Below, one piece after another: positions 1-9,671 of a stretch of DNA of 64,000 nt; positions within the stretch are counted from its first letter, which is position 1; each line of letters begins with the position of its first letter. The stretch is from Methylotenera sp. (GTDB lineage Bacteria; Pseudomonadota; Gammaproteobacteria; Burkholderiales; Methylophilaceae), in assembly GCA_017880905.1 (NCBI GenBank), contig JADGRO010000013.1, positions 1-64,000 on the forward strand, in the 5' to 3' direction. The position numbers and the translations under genes were made by a program. A model generated the notes under the pieces. The model saw only the letters and a list, made by a program, of their open reading frames with translations, was not told the DNA's origin and made no database searches.

Positions 1-654
1 AGTTCTGCACTCACATTTCTTGCTGACGAGGGTAATAAACTGTTTGTTGCAAAATTGCTGGATGTTAAGATGTTATCTTTCTATACACTTGCCAGTACCA
101 TGTGTATGGTTTTTTGGCAAACTATCGCACAATTGGCTGGTAAAATACTGTTGCCAGCTTATTCAGAAGTTTTGCGCGATAAGCCCGAACGGTTAAATGA
201 AGTATTAACAAAAACTCGCTTGGCAATGATCATTCCTGGTTGGGCAATAGCATTGTTTTTTGTTTTTTTTGGTGATCAGTTCATGGGTTTGGTCTATGAC
301 CATCGATATAGCGAGTCAGGGGTCATACTGCGTATTTTAGCAATGGGCTCATTAGCAGGAATCGTTGAGTGGTCATATGCGGGTATTTTAATAGCAAAGG
401 GCATGGTGCGAGCCAGCACTGCTGTGTTAGCCCTTCAGATAGTGATTCAATTACTTGCAATTCTGGTGGGATATAACTTTTATAAAGATCATGGCGTGAT
501 AATCGCTCTTGCTGCGACAAGCTGGTTACTTTATCCGGCATATTCATATGTGCATATTAAGGCCGGTGTGTGGCAGCCTAAAACTGATATCCCACTTTTG
601 GCACTTTCATTGCTAATAGTTCTCATGGTCTCAAGGTCTATTAATTATGTCTGA
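1..654 (+). CDS. Polysaccharide/oligosaccharide flippase (Wzx/MATE-like), C-terminal part; 5' end outside window
   Basis: Reading frame is open from base 1 (SSALTFLADEGNKLFVAKLLDVKML...); multiple TM segments; sits at the edge of an EPS cluster. Confidence 0.75.
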   Translation, partial: SSALTFLADEGNKLFVAKLLDVKMLSFYTLASTMCMVFWQTIAQLAGKILLPAYSEVLRDKPERLNEVLTKTRLAMIIPGWAIALFFVFFGDQFMGLVYDHRYSESGVILRILAMGSLAGIVEWSYAGILIAKGMVRASTAVLALQIVIQLLAILVGYNFYKDHGVIIALAATSWLLYPAYSYVHIKAGVWQPKTDIPLLALSLLIVLMVSRSINYV

Positions 655-747
655 TCGGAAAGTACATGGGGACGTTCGGCAAAAGCCTTTTGTAAAGATC
701 TTGCATAATGCTATTTCCCATCAATTGGATAAAACAGTTTAGGGTGA

Positions 748-1362
748 ATGATGATAAGAACACTATTGCAGAAGATACTCCGTTATTACGCTTTCAAAAA
801 AGGACGTCTGGCGGGGTTGTACATCATGGTTTGTTGTCCTACAAACGATGAATATGCCGCCTTCCTGAAAATCCATGGAAAGTTACATGCTATTGGTGAA
901 AATTGCAGAATTAACAATGGAGCCATCATTACTGACCCAGAATATGTTCAGATTGGCAATAATGTTACTTTGTCTGACTGTAGCCTAATCGGCCACGATG
1001 GTGTGATAGGAGTACTGAATCAGGCATATCAGATGAAGCTTGATTCAGTTGGCAAGATTGTGATTAAGGATAATGTTTTCATTGGCCACGGAGCCATTGT
1101 ATTGCCCAATGTGACAATCTGGCACAATGCAGTTGTTGCTGCAGGGTCTGTGGTGACCAAAGATGTGGCCCCTGGTTATATTGTAGGGGGAGTCCCTGCA
1201 AAACCGATAGGACGAACAGAGGATCTGGCAAATCGCCTAAAAGAAAAAACGGAGCAGTTACCATGGGCCCATATTATCAAGAATCGTGAAGGATCTTTTG
1301 ATCCAAAGGTTGAACAAGAACTCATAGCCATGAGAGTTAAGTATTTTTACCCAGACGAATGA
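748..1362 (+). CDS. Left-handed beta-helix (hexapeptide repeat) acyltransferase
   Basis: Hexapeptide repeats (IGNNVTLSD, IKDNVFIGHGAIVLPNVTIWHNAVVAAGSVVTKDV) and terminal GGVPAKPIG. Confidence 0.85.
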   Translation: MMIRTLLQKILRYYAFKKGRLAGLYIMVCCPTNDEYAAFLKIHGKLHAIGENCRINNGAIITDPEYVQIGNNVTLSDCSLIGHDGVIGVLNQAYQMKLDSVGKIVIKDNVFIGHGAIVLPNVTIWHNAVVAAGSVVTKDVAPGYIVGGVPAKPIGRTEDLANRLKEKTEQLPWAHIIKNREGSFDPKVEQELIAMRVKYFYPDE

Positions 1363-1502
1363 GTTTGGCTCAGGATTCAGCCTTTTCCAGATACATTATA
1401 TTCAAGTATGACAGAGGTTGTGTGTGTTTTGGCATAGTTTGCGGCACATTTCAATGTTGGAAAAGATGACCCAAGAAAGCTCGTTTTAATAATGATTAAC
1501 AT

Positions 1503-2510
1503 ATGATAAGTGCAATATTTAGCTATTTAAAAATAAAAACCAAATATGTGCATAGCTACGTACATAGGCTCTGGTGGCCTGGGTCATGTTTTATATCTTT
1601 TCCGATGGAGGGGCAATTTAGTCCCCCTATTTCCAAAGCTATAAATAGGATCATGCAACCACACGGTGGCGTTGGGAAAATTAAGGAACTAATACGTACA
1701 GATCGTAAGGGTGACGGTCAAAAGAGATTCGTTGCGTTCAATTTGGCCGGATCGCCGGTTATAATTATAGCGATTTCATTACCAAAGTACCCCGAATTAC
1801 TTCGGGTCGCTGCTGAGTGTGCATTGCAGGCACATGCGCGCCTAGGTGCATCTGTGCCAGCCCCACTAGAGATGGGGATATCTGATGGCGTATATTTCGT
1901 GATTACACGATATTGCCATCCTCGTAACCGTTGGGAAATATATCGACAAAGCAGGCAAGTTTTAACGTGGTTGAGTGAGGTCACGCGTCGTACAGTAGTA
2001 GTTCCCTTACCAGAAGAAATCGAGCGCGAGTTTGTACAGCCACTCCTTGCCTTATCTCAGTACAGCGAGCTCCAACAAAAAGAGCGGGATGGAGTGCAAG
2101 GGGTTTTATCCGAGCTTAAATCAGGACGTTGGCGTCCCCGTTTAGTACTGATGCATAATGACTTACATAGGGGCAATATTTTAAAGGCATCGGAGCTGGA
2201 CACGCACGATTGGCCTTTTGTTATAATCGACTGGGGTGGTTTACGCTTGGCTGGCTATGGTGTCAATGATCTCATCCAGCTGGCGCTGGACTTAAAACTT
2301 TCTCCTGCCGAGCTTGCACCGCAGCTCAAAATCCATTGCGAATTACTCAAATGTAACCCATTGCAGCTGAGATATTATTTACTGTGTGCTTTTGGTTTTT
2401 TTTTGCTAAATCCGAGTTTTTGTCCTTTTGATAAACTTGACGAGACTCTACGAATAAGCTTGGAGTATCTTGACCTATCGGTAGCTAAAACAATGGAGAT
2501 GAATGTATGA
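1503..2510 (+). CDS. Aminoglycoside phosphotransferase/choline kinase-like kinase in EPS cluster
   Basis: Motifs HNDLHRGNI and VIIDWGG match the APH/ChoK catalytic and metal-binding motifs. Confidence 0.65.
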   Translation: MISAIFSYLKIKTKYVHSYVHRLWWPGSCFISFPMEGQFSPPISKAINRIMQPHGGVGKIKELIRTDRKGDGQKRFVAFNLAGSPVIIIAISLPKYPELLRVAAECALQAHARLGASVPAPLEMGISDGVYFVITRYCHPRNRWEIYRQSRQVLTWLSEVTRRTVVVPLPEEIEREFVQPLLALSQYSELQQKERDGVQGVLSELKSGRWRPRLVLMHNDLHRGNILKASELDTHDWPFVIIDWGGLRLAGYGVNDLIQLALDLKLSPAELAPQLKIHCELLKCNPLQLRYYLLCAFGFFLLNPSFCPFDKLDETLRISLEYLDLSVAKTMEMNV

Positions 2511-2554
2511 ATGGAAAGTAATTAAGGACATCGGCATAAATAATATTTAGAAAA

Positions 2555-3478
2555 TTACTTATCTAATTTCCAAACTTCAATGATGGGTTCCTTATCTGCA
2601 CTATGACCGATGGACGACAATCCATACATATCGAGAATAGTGCGCAAGACATTATAATGATTAATTCGACTGGTATATTGACCGGGCTTAACCATAGGGC
2701 CAATAAATATTGTCGGAATATGATTTTTCTTTGAGTCATCGTCTTCGTCCCAGGTGATGATTAATAAGCTGTTATTTGTTTTGGCCCACTGCACGTAAGC
2801 CTCTAAATTGCTTTTTAACCAAAAGTCTCCCTGACTGATTAGGTCTGAGTGAGTCTGGTCGACGCCATGCATATCATTGGCCTGATTGGGAATGACCATT
2901 GAGACTGTCGGGAGACTCGTGTAATCTGATGGAAAACTTTCAAACGGCATATTTGCTTCTAGTGGTATGTTTTTATCTTGCCAATTTACAGCTGGGTTAT
3001 GTTTCCGCTCATAATAATGGTCTGCCGATGCACATCCGTCATAGCCAACCGAAGGCATCGATTCCGAATAGATGGCGAAGCTTAACCCGGTTTTTTGAAG
3101 TTGGCTCGCTAGGTTATCCCCAGATAAGGAAATTGGGCATCGATTATCCCGTACCCCATAGGTTGATCCCGAAAACAGAGCTAAATAATTTGGCTGGCTG
3201 GGGTGTGTAACTGCAAATGAATTTGTAAACAGAGCGCCTTCATTTGCGAGGTAGTTTATATATGGCGCCTCTGTATTGCCGATGATTTGCTTATAGGATT
3301 TGTTTTCTTCAACAACTATAACTACATGGTCGGGTCTTGGTAATTGATTTAATGAGGAGGCTAAGTTTTCATTTTCATTGTCGGAAGATTTTGACATGGC
3401 AAGTAGTGAAAAACTTATCATCGAAATGCCAATTAATACCACAAGTAATTCGAGGTATGTTCTGTTTGAAGAGATCAT
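2555..3478 (-). CDS. Phosphoesterase family protein (acid phosphatase/phospholipase C-like, PF04185 type), membrane-anchored
   Basis: HVVIVVEENKSYKQIIG...AVTHPSQPNYLALFSG...ITWDEDDD; N-terminal hydrophobic segment. Confidence 0.75.
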   Translation of the reverse strand: MISSNRTYLELLVVLIGISMISFSLLAMSKSSDNENENLASSLNQLPRPDHVVIVVEENKSYKQIIGNTEAPYINYLANEGALFTNSFAVTHPSQPNYLALFSGSTYGVRDNRCPISLSGDNLASQLQKTGLSFAIYSESMPSVGYDGCASADHYYERKHNPAVNWQDKNIPLEANMPFESFPSDYTSLPTVSMVIPNQANDMHGVDQTHSDLISQGDFWLKSNLEAYVQWAKTNNSLLIITWDEDDDSKKNHIPTIFIGPMVKPGQYTSRINHYNVLRTILDMYGLSSIGHSADKEPIIEVWKLDK

Positions 3479-3711
3479 TTTTAATCCAAAAAATTATAGT
3501 AGGCTATTATTATATATCCATAAGCTAATCGGACATTTTTTAGTCAATATTTAAAGAAACTCATACTATTCCAATAGGTTGAAATCTTTCAATGCCTACG
3601 CATATGGATCATCTATTAGCAGGGGCTGGCAATGAATTTGTACCCGAATTTGACACACGTTGAGATTAAATCCGCTATAATTCTCTGGCACACTAAGTAA
3701 GGAGAGAAGAA

Positions 3712-4449
3712 TTGGAAAAATCAAAAAAAATAAACTTAATAAATGTGGTGTTATTTTTACTTGCCTGCATTCTCTTGTGGGTGCGGAGTACGAATTCTCC
3801 GCTGTTGAGAGCAATTCTTCAGGAGGATGGACCTTTTGAAAATATCCAGGCGGTCTTGTATTTCCTGTCTGGCTTAGGTTTTGTTCTAGTTTATATAAAA
3901 AACTCGAAGAATTGGTGGTATTTAGCACTCTCGTTGCTTTTATTTTGGTTGGCAGGCGAAGAGATTAGCTGGGGGCAACGGATTTTTGCAATTGTGAGCC
4001 CTGCATGGGAGACGAAGAATAATGTTCAAGGGGAAATGAACCTTCACAATATTAATGGGATACATCAACACATCCGGTTGGCGGGTGTTCTCTTCTGTAT
4101 TTTTTATTTTGTTGTTATTCCATTCTTGAGAGAGTATTTTGTAAAAGTTCGTGGTTTTATTGCGAAGTTAAGGCTGCCTGTCTATCCAATTTGGGGTGAG
4201 ATCGCGATGATAATCGGGATATCAGTTATGGTTTACGATCGGGGAGTACTGCATAGAACGGATACTCAGATGACGGAGATTGCTGAAACTTTTATTTCTA
4301 TTGGGATGTACTTTTTCTTTTTGTCGGAATATTGGCTAACGTCGAATGGTAAGGGTAAAAAATTAGGCGCTTATATTAATATTTTTTCTCCCATTTGTAT
4401 TTTGCTAGGGATATTTTTTGGCCTTCTTCATACAGCATGGCCCTCTTAG
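3712..4449 (+). CDS. Uncharacterised multi-pass membrane protein with AGEEISWGQRIF and NVQGEMNLHNI motifs
   Basis: 245 aa, several TM segments, TTG start with preceding AAGGAGAGA SD. Confidence 0.7.
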   Translation: MEKSKKINLINVVLFLLACILLWVRSTNSPLLRAILQEDGPFENIQAVLYFLSGLGFVLVYIKNSKNWWYLALSLLLFWLAGEEISWGQRIFAIVSPAWETKNNVQGEMNLHNINGIHQHIRLAGVLFCIFYFVVIPFLREYFVKVRGFIAKLRLPVYPIWGEIAMIIGISVMVYDRGVLHRTDTQMTEIAETFISIGMYFFFLSEYWLTSNGKGKKLGAYINIFSPICILLGIFFGLLHTAWPS

Positions 4450-4689
4450 AGTTCCTCTGACTTGACTTCACCAGTTTCGGTAGGCGTATCACAACGCAGC
4501 AATCGAAACGGAGAAAATAATATAAAGATTGTCAGGTTTACAGCTGAATTTGAAGCTGAAGTTATAATTGCCCGCTTGAGCTCATTGCTGCTGTTTTAGC
4601 TTGTCAATTATGCGCGTTGCAATTAAATATGGACTGTACAGAGACGATAGCAAAAACAAGAGAAGGATATTTTAGTTAATAGTGAAAGT

Positions 4690-5643
4690 TTGATTTTGGA
4701 TATTTCAGTTATTCTTGTTAGTTACAATACGATAGAGATGACCAGGAAAGCATTGGACGATCTTTTTTCGTCGGTGGGTAATCTTAAAATGGAAGTTTTT
4801 ATTATCGATAATGCTTCCGTAGACAATTCAGCCGAAATACTCAGTAGAGAATATCCTAACATCGTTCTTATAGAAAATAAGCAGAATGTGGGGTTTGGGC
4901 GTGCTAATAATCAGGCTTTGCCGTTTATTCATGGCCGCTATGTGCTGTTACTGAATACAGACGCATTCGTAAGGCCAGATACTATATATAAGACGGTGCA
5001 ATATATGGAAACTCACACAAAATGCGGCATTCTTGGGGTCAAACTATTGGGACATGACGGATCTTTGCAGCCTTCGTGTCGATATTTTCCTACACCATTG
5101 AATATATTTCTTGAGCGTACCAATCTCAAACGATTTTTTAAGCATGTGCAATTGGTAGATGACATGTCTTGGGATCATGCTTCTGTTAAAAGTTGTGATT
5201 GGGTGCCGGGTTGTTATTATTTAATTCGTAAAGAGGTGATTGATCAAGTTGGGTTATTTGATCCGCGCTATTTCCTCTATTATGAAGAAGTAGATCATTG
5301 TTTTGCAGCAAAACGTGCAGGATGGGAAGTGGTTTATTTTCCAGATGCTCCAGTGGTTCATATTGGAGGCGAAAGTGCAAAACAAGAAGGCGCGGTATCA
5401 TCCAAGAGTCAGCAAATTGAATCATTGCAGATAGAGAGCGAGTTGCTTTATTTTTTTAAAAATCATGGATTGACGGGAGTTTGTAGTCACTTGTTGCTCA
5501 ATAGTCTGGCGGATTTCATCTTGTTTCTTAAAGATCTTGTCAAATTGAGACCCACTGCAAAAATCATGTTTAACTTGAGGCGTGCCTTGTATGTATGGAA
5601 GACTTATTTCCGCACAGGCTTCGCTAAAGTGTCAACACGCTAG
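4690..5643 (+). CDS. Glycosyltransferase family 2 (rhamnosyltransferase-like)
   Basis: ISVILVSYNTIEMTRKAL..., FIIDNASVDNS, LLLNTDAFV. Confidence 0.85.
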   Translation: MILDISVILVSYNTIEMTRKALDDLFSSVGNLKMEVFIIDNASVDNSAEILSREYPNIVLIENKQNVGFGRANNQALPFIHGRYVLLLNTDAFVRPDTIYKTVQYMETHTKCGILGVKLLGHDGSLQPSCRYFPTPLNIFLERTNLKRFFKHVQLVDDMSWDHASVKSCDWVPGCYYLIRKEVIDQVGLFDPRYFLYYEEVDHCFAAKRAGWEVVYFPDAPVVHIGGESAKQEGAVSSKSQQIESLQIESELLYFFKNHGLTGVCSHLLLNSLADFILFLKDLVKLRPTAKIMFNLRRALYVWKTYFRTGFAKVSTR

Positions 5644-5677
5644 TCATTTCATTTTTATATTTATTACCGATAGACCA

Positions 5678-6202
5678 ATGTTTAAGAACATAAAACAGGA
5701 TTTCATTGTATATCAAAAGGATTTTGGAGCTCAGGGCTTCTGGGTCATGCTAGTGTATCGCTTTGGCCGATGGCGATATGGTGTCCGTCCTGCATTATTG
5801 CGCAAACTTTTCTCGCTAATCTATAAGATTCTTTATAAATTTATTCAAATCATTACTGGAATTGAGTTGCCATGTGAGGTTGAAGTCGGCAACAACTTTA
5901 TTATTGATCACTTTGGCGGTATCGTGATAAGCGGCTATGCCAAGTTTGGAGATAACTGCCGGATACGAAATGGCGTAGTAGTTGGGCTTAAAAACGTAGA
6001 AATGCATGGAGCTCCAATAATTGGTAATAATGTAGATATTGGTGCTGGAGCTAAGGTGCTTGGCAAGATCAGGATTGGCAATAACGTGCTGATCGGTGCC
6101 AATGCTGTTGTTATTTGTGATGTACCAGATAATTCGATTGCTGTGGGCGTCCCTGCCGTAATTAAATCCAAAAAAATGGCGCATTTGAGCGGTACTAACT
6201 GA
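5678..6202 (+). CDS. Serine O-acetyltransferase-like hexapeptide acetyltransferase
   Basis: ORF 5582-6202; ATG at 5678 is the better start; hexapeptide repeats and VGVPAVIKSKK tail. Confidence 0.8.
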   Translation: MFKNIKQDFIVYQKDFGAQGFWVMLVYRFGRWRYGVRPALLRKLFSLIYKILYKFIQIITGIELPCEVEVGNNFIIDHFGGIVISGYAKFGDNCRIRNGVVVGLKNVEMHGAPIIGNNVDIGAGAKVLGKIRIGNNVLIGANAVVICDVPDNSIAVGVPAVIKSKKMAHLSGTN

Positions 6203-7185
6203 TGATTATGTCCCGTGTAGGCACGGTTATTATTGGCCGCAATGAGGGCGAGCGCCTCGTGCGTTGTCTTAAATCTCTGACAGGGCAGGTTACTCAACTT
6301 GTCTATGTGGATTCCGGCTCAACCGACGATTCGGTGAATGTTGCACGCGGCATGGGTGCAGACGTTGTTGCTTTGGACATGACAACACCTTTTACTGCTG
6401 CGCGTGCCAGAAATGAAGGATTCGAGCAGATGAGAAGACTTTATCCGCAGGCTGAATATGTTCAGTTCGTAGATGGTGACTGCGAAATAGTCAATGGCTG
6501 GCTGGATAATGCTGTTGCATTTCTAGATCAGCACCCAGAGGTTGCTGTAGTTTGCGGACGTCGCCGCGAGCGTTTTTCTGAGAAAACTATTTACAATATG
6601 TTGTGTGATATGGAATGGGATACGCCGGTAGGTGAGACGAAAGCATGTGGGGGAGATGTGCTGATGCGCGTGGACGCCTTTGAAAATGTGTTTGGTTTTC
6701 GTCCAGATTTGATTGCGGGTGAGGAGCCTGAGCTATGTGTAAGGCTGCGGGCTGCGGGCTGGAAAATTTGGCGACTGGATCAAGAAATGACGCTACATGA
6801 TGCCGCGATGACTAAATTTAGCCAATGGTGGAAAAGAAATATTCGTGCTGGCTATGCATTTGCTGAAGGATCATTTTTGCATGGCGCACCTCCAGAACGG
6901 CATTGGGTTAAGGAGTCTAGGCGTTGTTTGATATGGGGATTGGTAATTCCTGTTATTGCAATTTCAGCTGGATTTTTTTGCTGGCGGTATGGCCTGATAG
7001 TTGCTTTAATTTACCCGTTGCAGATATTTCGGCTGTGGCTGAAAAACAGAAAAGAATTGAAGCCGCATCCTTGGCTATTTGCCAGTTTTAATGTACTGGG
7101 TAAGTTTGCCGAAATGTATGGTCAATTAAGGTTTCATTATTGCCGACTTCTTGGCAGAGTTGAGCAATTAATCGAATATAAATGA
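6202..7185 (+). CDS. Glycosyltransferase family 2
   Basis: GTVIIGRNEGERLVRCLKSL, VDSGSTDDS, FVDGDCEI; C-terminal TM region. Confidence 0.85.
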   Translation: MIMSRVGTVIIGRNEGERLVRCLKSLTGQVTQLVYVDSGSTDDSVNVARGMGADVVALDMTTPFTAARARNEGFEQMRRLYPQAEYVQFVDGDCEIVNGWLDNAVAFLDQHPEVAVVCGRRRERFSEKTIYNMLCDMEWDTPVGETKACGGDVLMRVDAFENVFGFRPDLIAGEEPELCVRLRAAGWKIWRLDQEMTLHDAAMTKFSQWWKRNIRAGYAFAEGSFLHGAPPERHWVKESRRCLIWGLVIPVIAISAGFFCWRYGLIVALIYPLQIFRLWLKNRKELKPHPWLFASFNVLGKFAEMYGQLRFHYCRLLGRVEQLIEYK

Positions 7186-7228
7186 TAGGACTAATGCGTA
7201 TGGCTAGGCTGTTTAGTGAGAAAGCTGA

Positions 7229-8407
7229 ATGATTTATATTGATATCATTCTTGCCGTAATTTCCGTAACCTTGCTAATCCCAGCTTTGGTTATATTTGTG
7301 CAAGTTTTATTTGCCTCTCTTCCTAAAGAGGATAATAGCGATATTCCTGAGTGGGGCGTAAATATTGCAGTATTAATTCCTGCTCATAACGAATCTTCAG
7401 GAATAATCGCCACACTCAATTCAATCAGACCTCAGTTGAAATCAACGGATCGTCTGCTGGTGGTTGCTGACAACTGTAATGACGATACGGCTAAAATTTC
7501 CTCAGCAAATGGTGCGGAAGTAATTGAGCGTCATGATACTGAAAACCGGGGGAAGGGCTTTGCTCTGGATTTTGGTATTTGCCATTTGTCACAGAATGCG
7601 CCCGATGTGGTGGTCATTATTGATGCCGATTGCATTCTCGAAGTAGATTCGCTGAGCCGCTTAGCGGCTTGTGCATTCTATTGCGACAGGCCAGTACAGT
7701 CTCTTTATTTGATGAAGTCTCCCGATGGGGCAAGTTTGAAAACTCGTATCGCTGAATTTGCCTGGTTGGTTAAGAATCTGGTGCGACCGCTTGGAAATTT
7801 GAGATTGGGCCTTCCTTGTGAGCTAATGGGGGCTGGAATGGCTTTCCCATGGGGTATAATTTCATATGCAGGTTTGGCGAATGGCAATATTGTAGAAGAT
7901 ATGAAACTGGGAATTGACTTGACCAAGCTTGGTAAGCCACCACTTTTTTACCCAGATGTTCTTGTGACAAGCTATTTTCCAACCACATCCGAGGCACAAT
8001 CAGAACAACGAACGCGCTGGGAACATGGACATCTTGGAATGATACTTTCCGAGGTACCGGATATGTTCAAACAAGCTATTGTCAGTCGTAACCTCGGTTT
8101 ATTGGCCATGACATTTGATTTATGCGTGCCTCCGCTAGCGTTGCTGGTGGGTTTGTTGATCGGATTTATCGTGCTGACTGGCATTGCTAGTCTTGTTGGG
8201 TTGTCTGCTTTGCCTTTTCAAGTTGCGCTGTTCTCAATAATTTTGTTGGGAGCCTCAATTTTGTTTGCCTGGCTGGGCTGGGGCCGACAAATTTTTTCTG
8301 TTACTGCATTTTTAGTGTTACCAATTTATGTGTTGTCTAAGATGCCACATTATTTGAGATTTCTCACAAAAAGACAAAAAAACTGGGTGAGAACAGATAG
8401 GAAATAA
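7229..8407 (+). CDS. Membrane glycosyltransferase family 2 (processive/cellulose-synthase-like)
   Basis: VLIPAHNESSGIIATLNSI, VVIIDADCIL, SEQRTRWEHGHLGM; C-terminal TM helices. Confidence 0.85.
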   Translation: MIYIDIILAVISVTLLIPALVIFVQVLFASLPKEDNSDIPEWGVNIAVLIPAHNESSGIIATLNSIRPQLKSTDRLLVVADNCNDDTAKISSANGAEVIERHDTENRGKGFALDFGICHLSQNAPDVVVIIDADCILEVDSLSRLAACAFYCDRPVQSLYLMKSPDGASLKTRIAEFAWLVKNLVRPLGNLRLGLPCELMGAGMAFPWGIISYAGLANGNIVEDMKLGIDLTKLGKPPLFYPDVLVTSYFPTTSEAQSEQRTRWEHGHLGMILSEVPDMFKQAIVSRNLGLLAMTFDLCVPPLALLVGLLIGFIVLTGIASLVGLSALPFQVALFSIILLGASILFAWLGWGRQIFSVTAFLVLPIYVLSKMPHYLRFLTKRQKNWVRTDRK

Positions 8408-8555
8408 GAAGAAATTATAATGAACTACAATTTGACTAGACTGCTTGTACCATATGGTTTTAAGTATTAAGACTGGAATATACAATTCCAAGTTTAACAA
8501 TTTAATTAACATCTAGAATACAAATTATTCTGCAATTTAACTAGAGACTTCAATC

Positions 8556-9671
8556 TTGATTACTACATTACTAACTTTCAATTTACTTATATTCAAAGAC
8601 GCATTTTTCTTGAAGCCTAAAAGAGGCACTCCCGAGGAACATCTTTTGGCAGCGCAGAACTGGCTCAAACATGCCCATGATAAAAGCCAGGATGGCGGTG
8701 TTAGCTATGGGTATTCATTGCGTGGCGGTTGGCTTCCATCTTATCGGGAAACCTCAGGATACATTGCCACTACTTTCTTCCAGCTGGCTGATGAGCTAGA
8801 CGATCAGGATTATTTTGATCGTGCTATCAAAATCTGTCGTTGGTTGGTAAGTATACAAAATAAGGATGGGTCATTTGCAAATCCAAAGTACGGTAATGAC
8901 GGGATTGTATTTGATACTGGTCAGGATTTGTTTGGTCTTGTACGCGCTTATGAGAAGACTGGTGACAATATATTCAAGAAAGCGGCAGAACGTGCTGCGG
9001 ACTGGCTTGTGCGCGTGGCTGATAATGAGGGTAAGTGGACACGTTTTGAGCACATGAATACTCCACATATTTACAATACGCGCACAGCATGGGCAATACT
9101 TCGCATGAATCAAATCGAATATGACTCAGATCGCGAGCGGGTTGTCCGTGCCAACCTTGACTGGGCAGTCGCAGAACAACAAGCCACTGGTTTCTTTGAT
9201 AACTGTTCATTTGAAAAAGGCGTCTCACCCTACACACATACGATTGCCTACGCCACACGAGGATTGCTTGAATCCGGTTTGTTGTTGGATGAACAGAGAT
9301 ACTTGGATGCAGCCAAACGTTGCGCTGATGCGGCGCTTCAGTATGTAGGCGATGATGGTTTCCTGCCGGGGCAAATTAGTGTGGATGGAAAAACAGTAAC
9401 CAAATATTGTTGCCTTACAGGTAACTGTCAATTCTCAATTGTCTGGGCAAAACTATTTGATCGAACCAATCAAGAGATTTATCGTGCGACAACCATCAAA
9501 GCAATGGATTATGTAATGGGATGCCAAGATATTCATACGGGCAATCCTGATATACGCGGCGCAATTAAAGGCTCGCAACCAATATGGGGACGCTATGCCC
9601 CTATGAGTTTCCCGAACTGGCCAACGAAATTTTTCATTGATGCCATGATGTTGAGGAATCGTTGGTTATGA
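8556..9671 (+). CDS. (alpha/alpha) barrel-type protein of EPS cluster (polysaccharide biosynthesis/processing, terpenoid-cyclase or glycoside-hydrolase-like toroid)
   Basis: Repeated helical units with W/G-rich motifs (SIQNKDGSFANP, GYIATTFFQLADEL); start codon (TTG) uncertain. Confidence 0.55.
   Translation: MITTLLTFNLLIFKDAFFLKPKRGTPEEHLLAAQNWLKHAHDKSQDGGVSYGYSLRGGWLPSYRETSGYIATTFFQLADELDDQDYFDRAIKICRWLVSIQNKDGSFANPKYGNDGIVFDTGQDLFGLVRAYEKTGDNIFKKAAERAADWLVRVADNEGKWTRFEHMNTPHIYNTRTAWAILRMNQIEYDSDRERVVRANLDWAVAEQQATGFFDNCSFEKGVSPYTHTIAYATRGLLESGLLLDEQRYLDAAKRCADAALQYVGDDGFLPGQISVDGKTVTKYCCLTGNCQFSIVWAKLFDRTNQEIYRATTIKAMDYVMGCQDIHTGNPDIRGAIKGSQPIWGRYAPMSFPNWPTKFFIDAMMLRNRWL

Noticed and set aside
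1503-2510. Aminoglycoside resistance gene
   Set aside because: Only fold-level motifs match; the EPS context argues for another substrate.
4450-4689. Possible gene remnant (…IVRFTAEFEAEVIIARLSSLLLF*) between the membrane protein and GT2 genes
   Set aside because: Too short and no recognisable family; could be chance open frame.
5816-6297. Minus-strand ORFs of 120-122 aa over the acetyltransferase
   Set aside because: Antisense to a well-supported hexapeptide acyltransferase; low-complexity translations typical of shadow ORFs.
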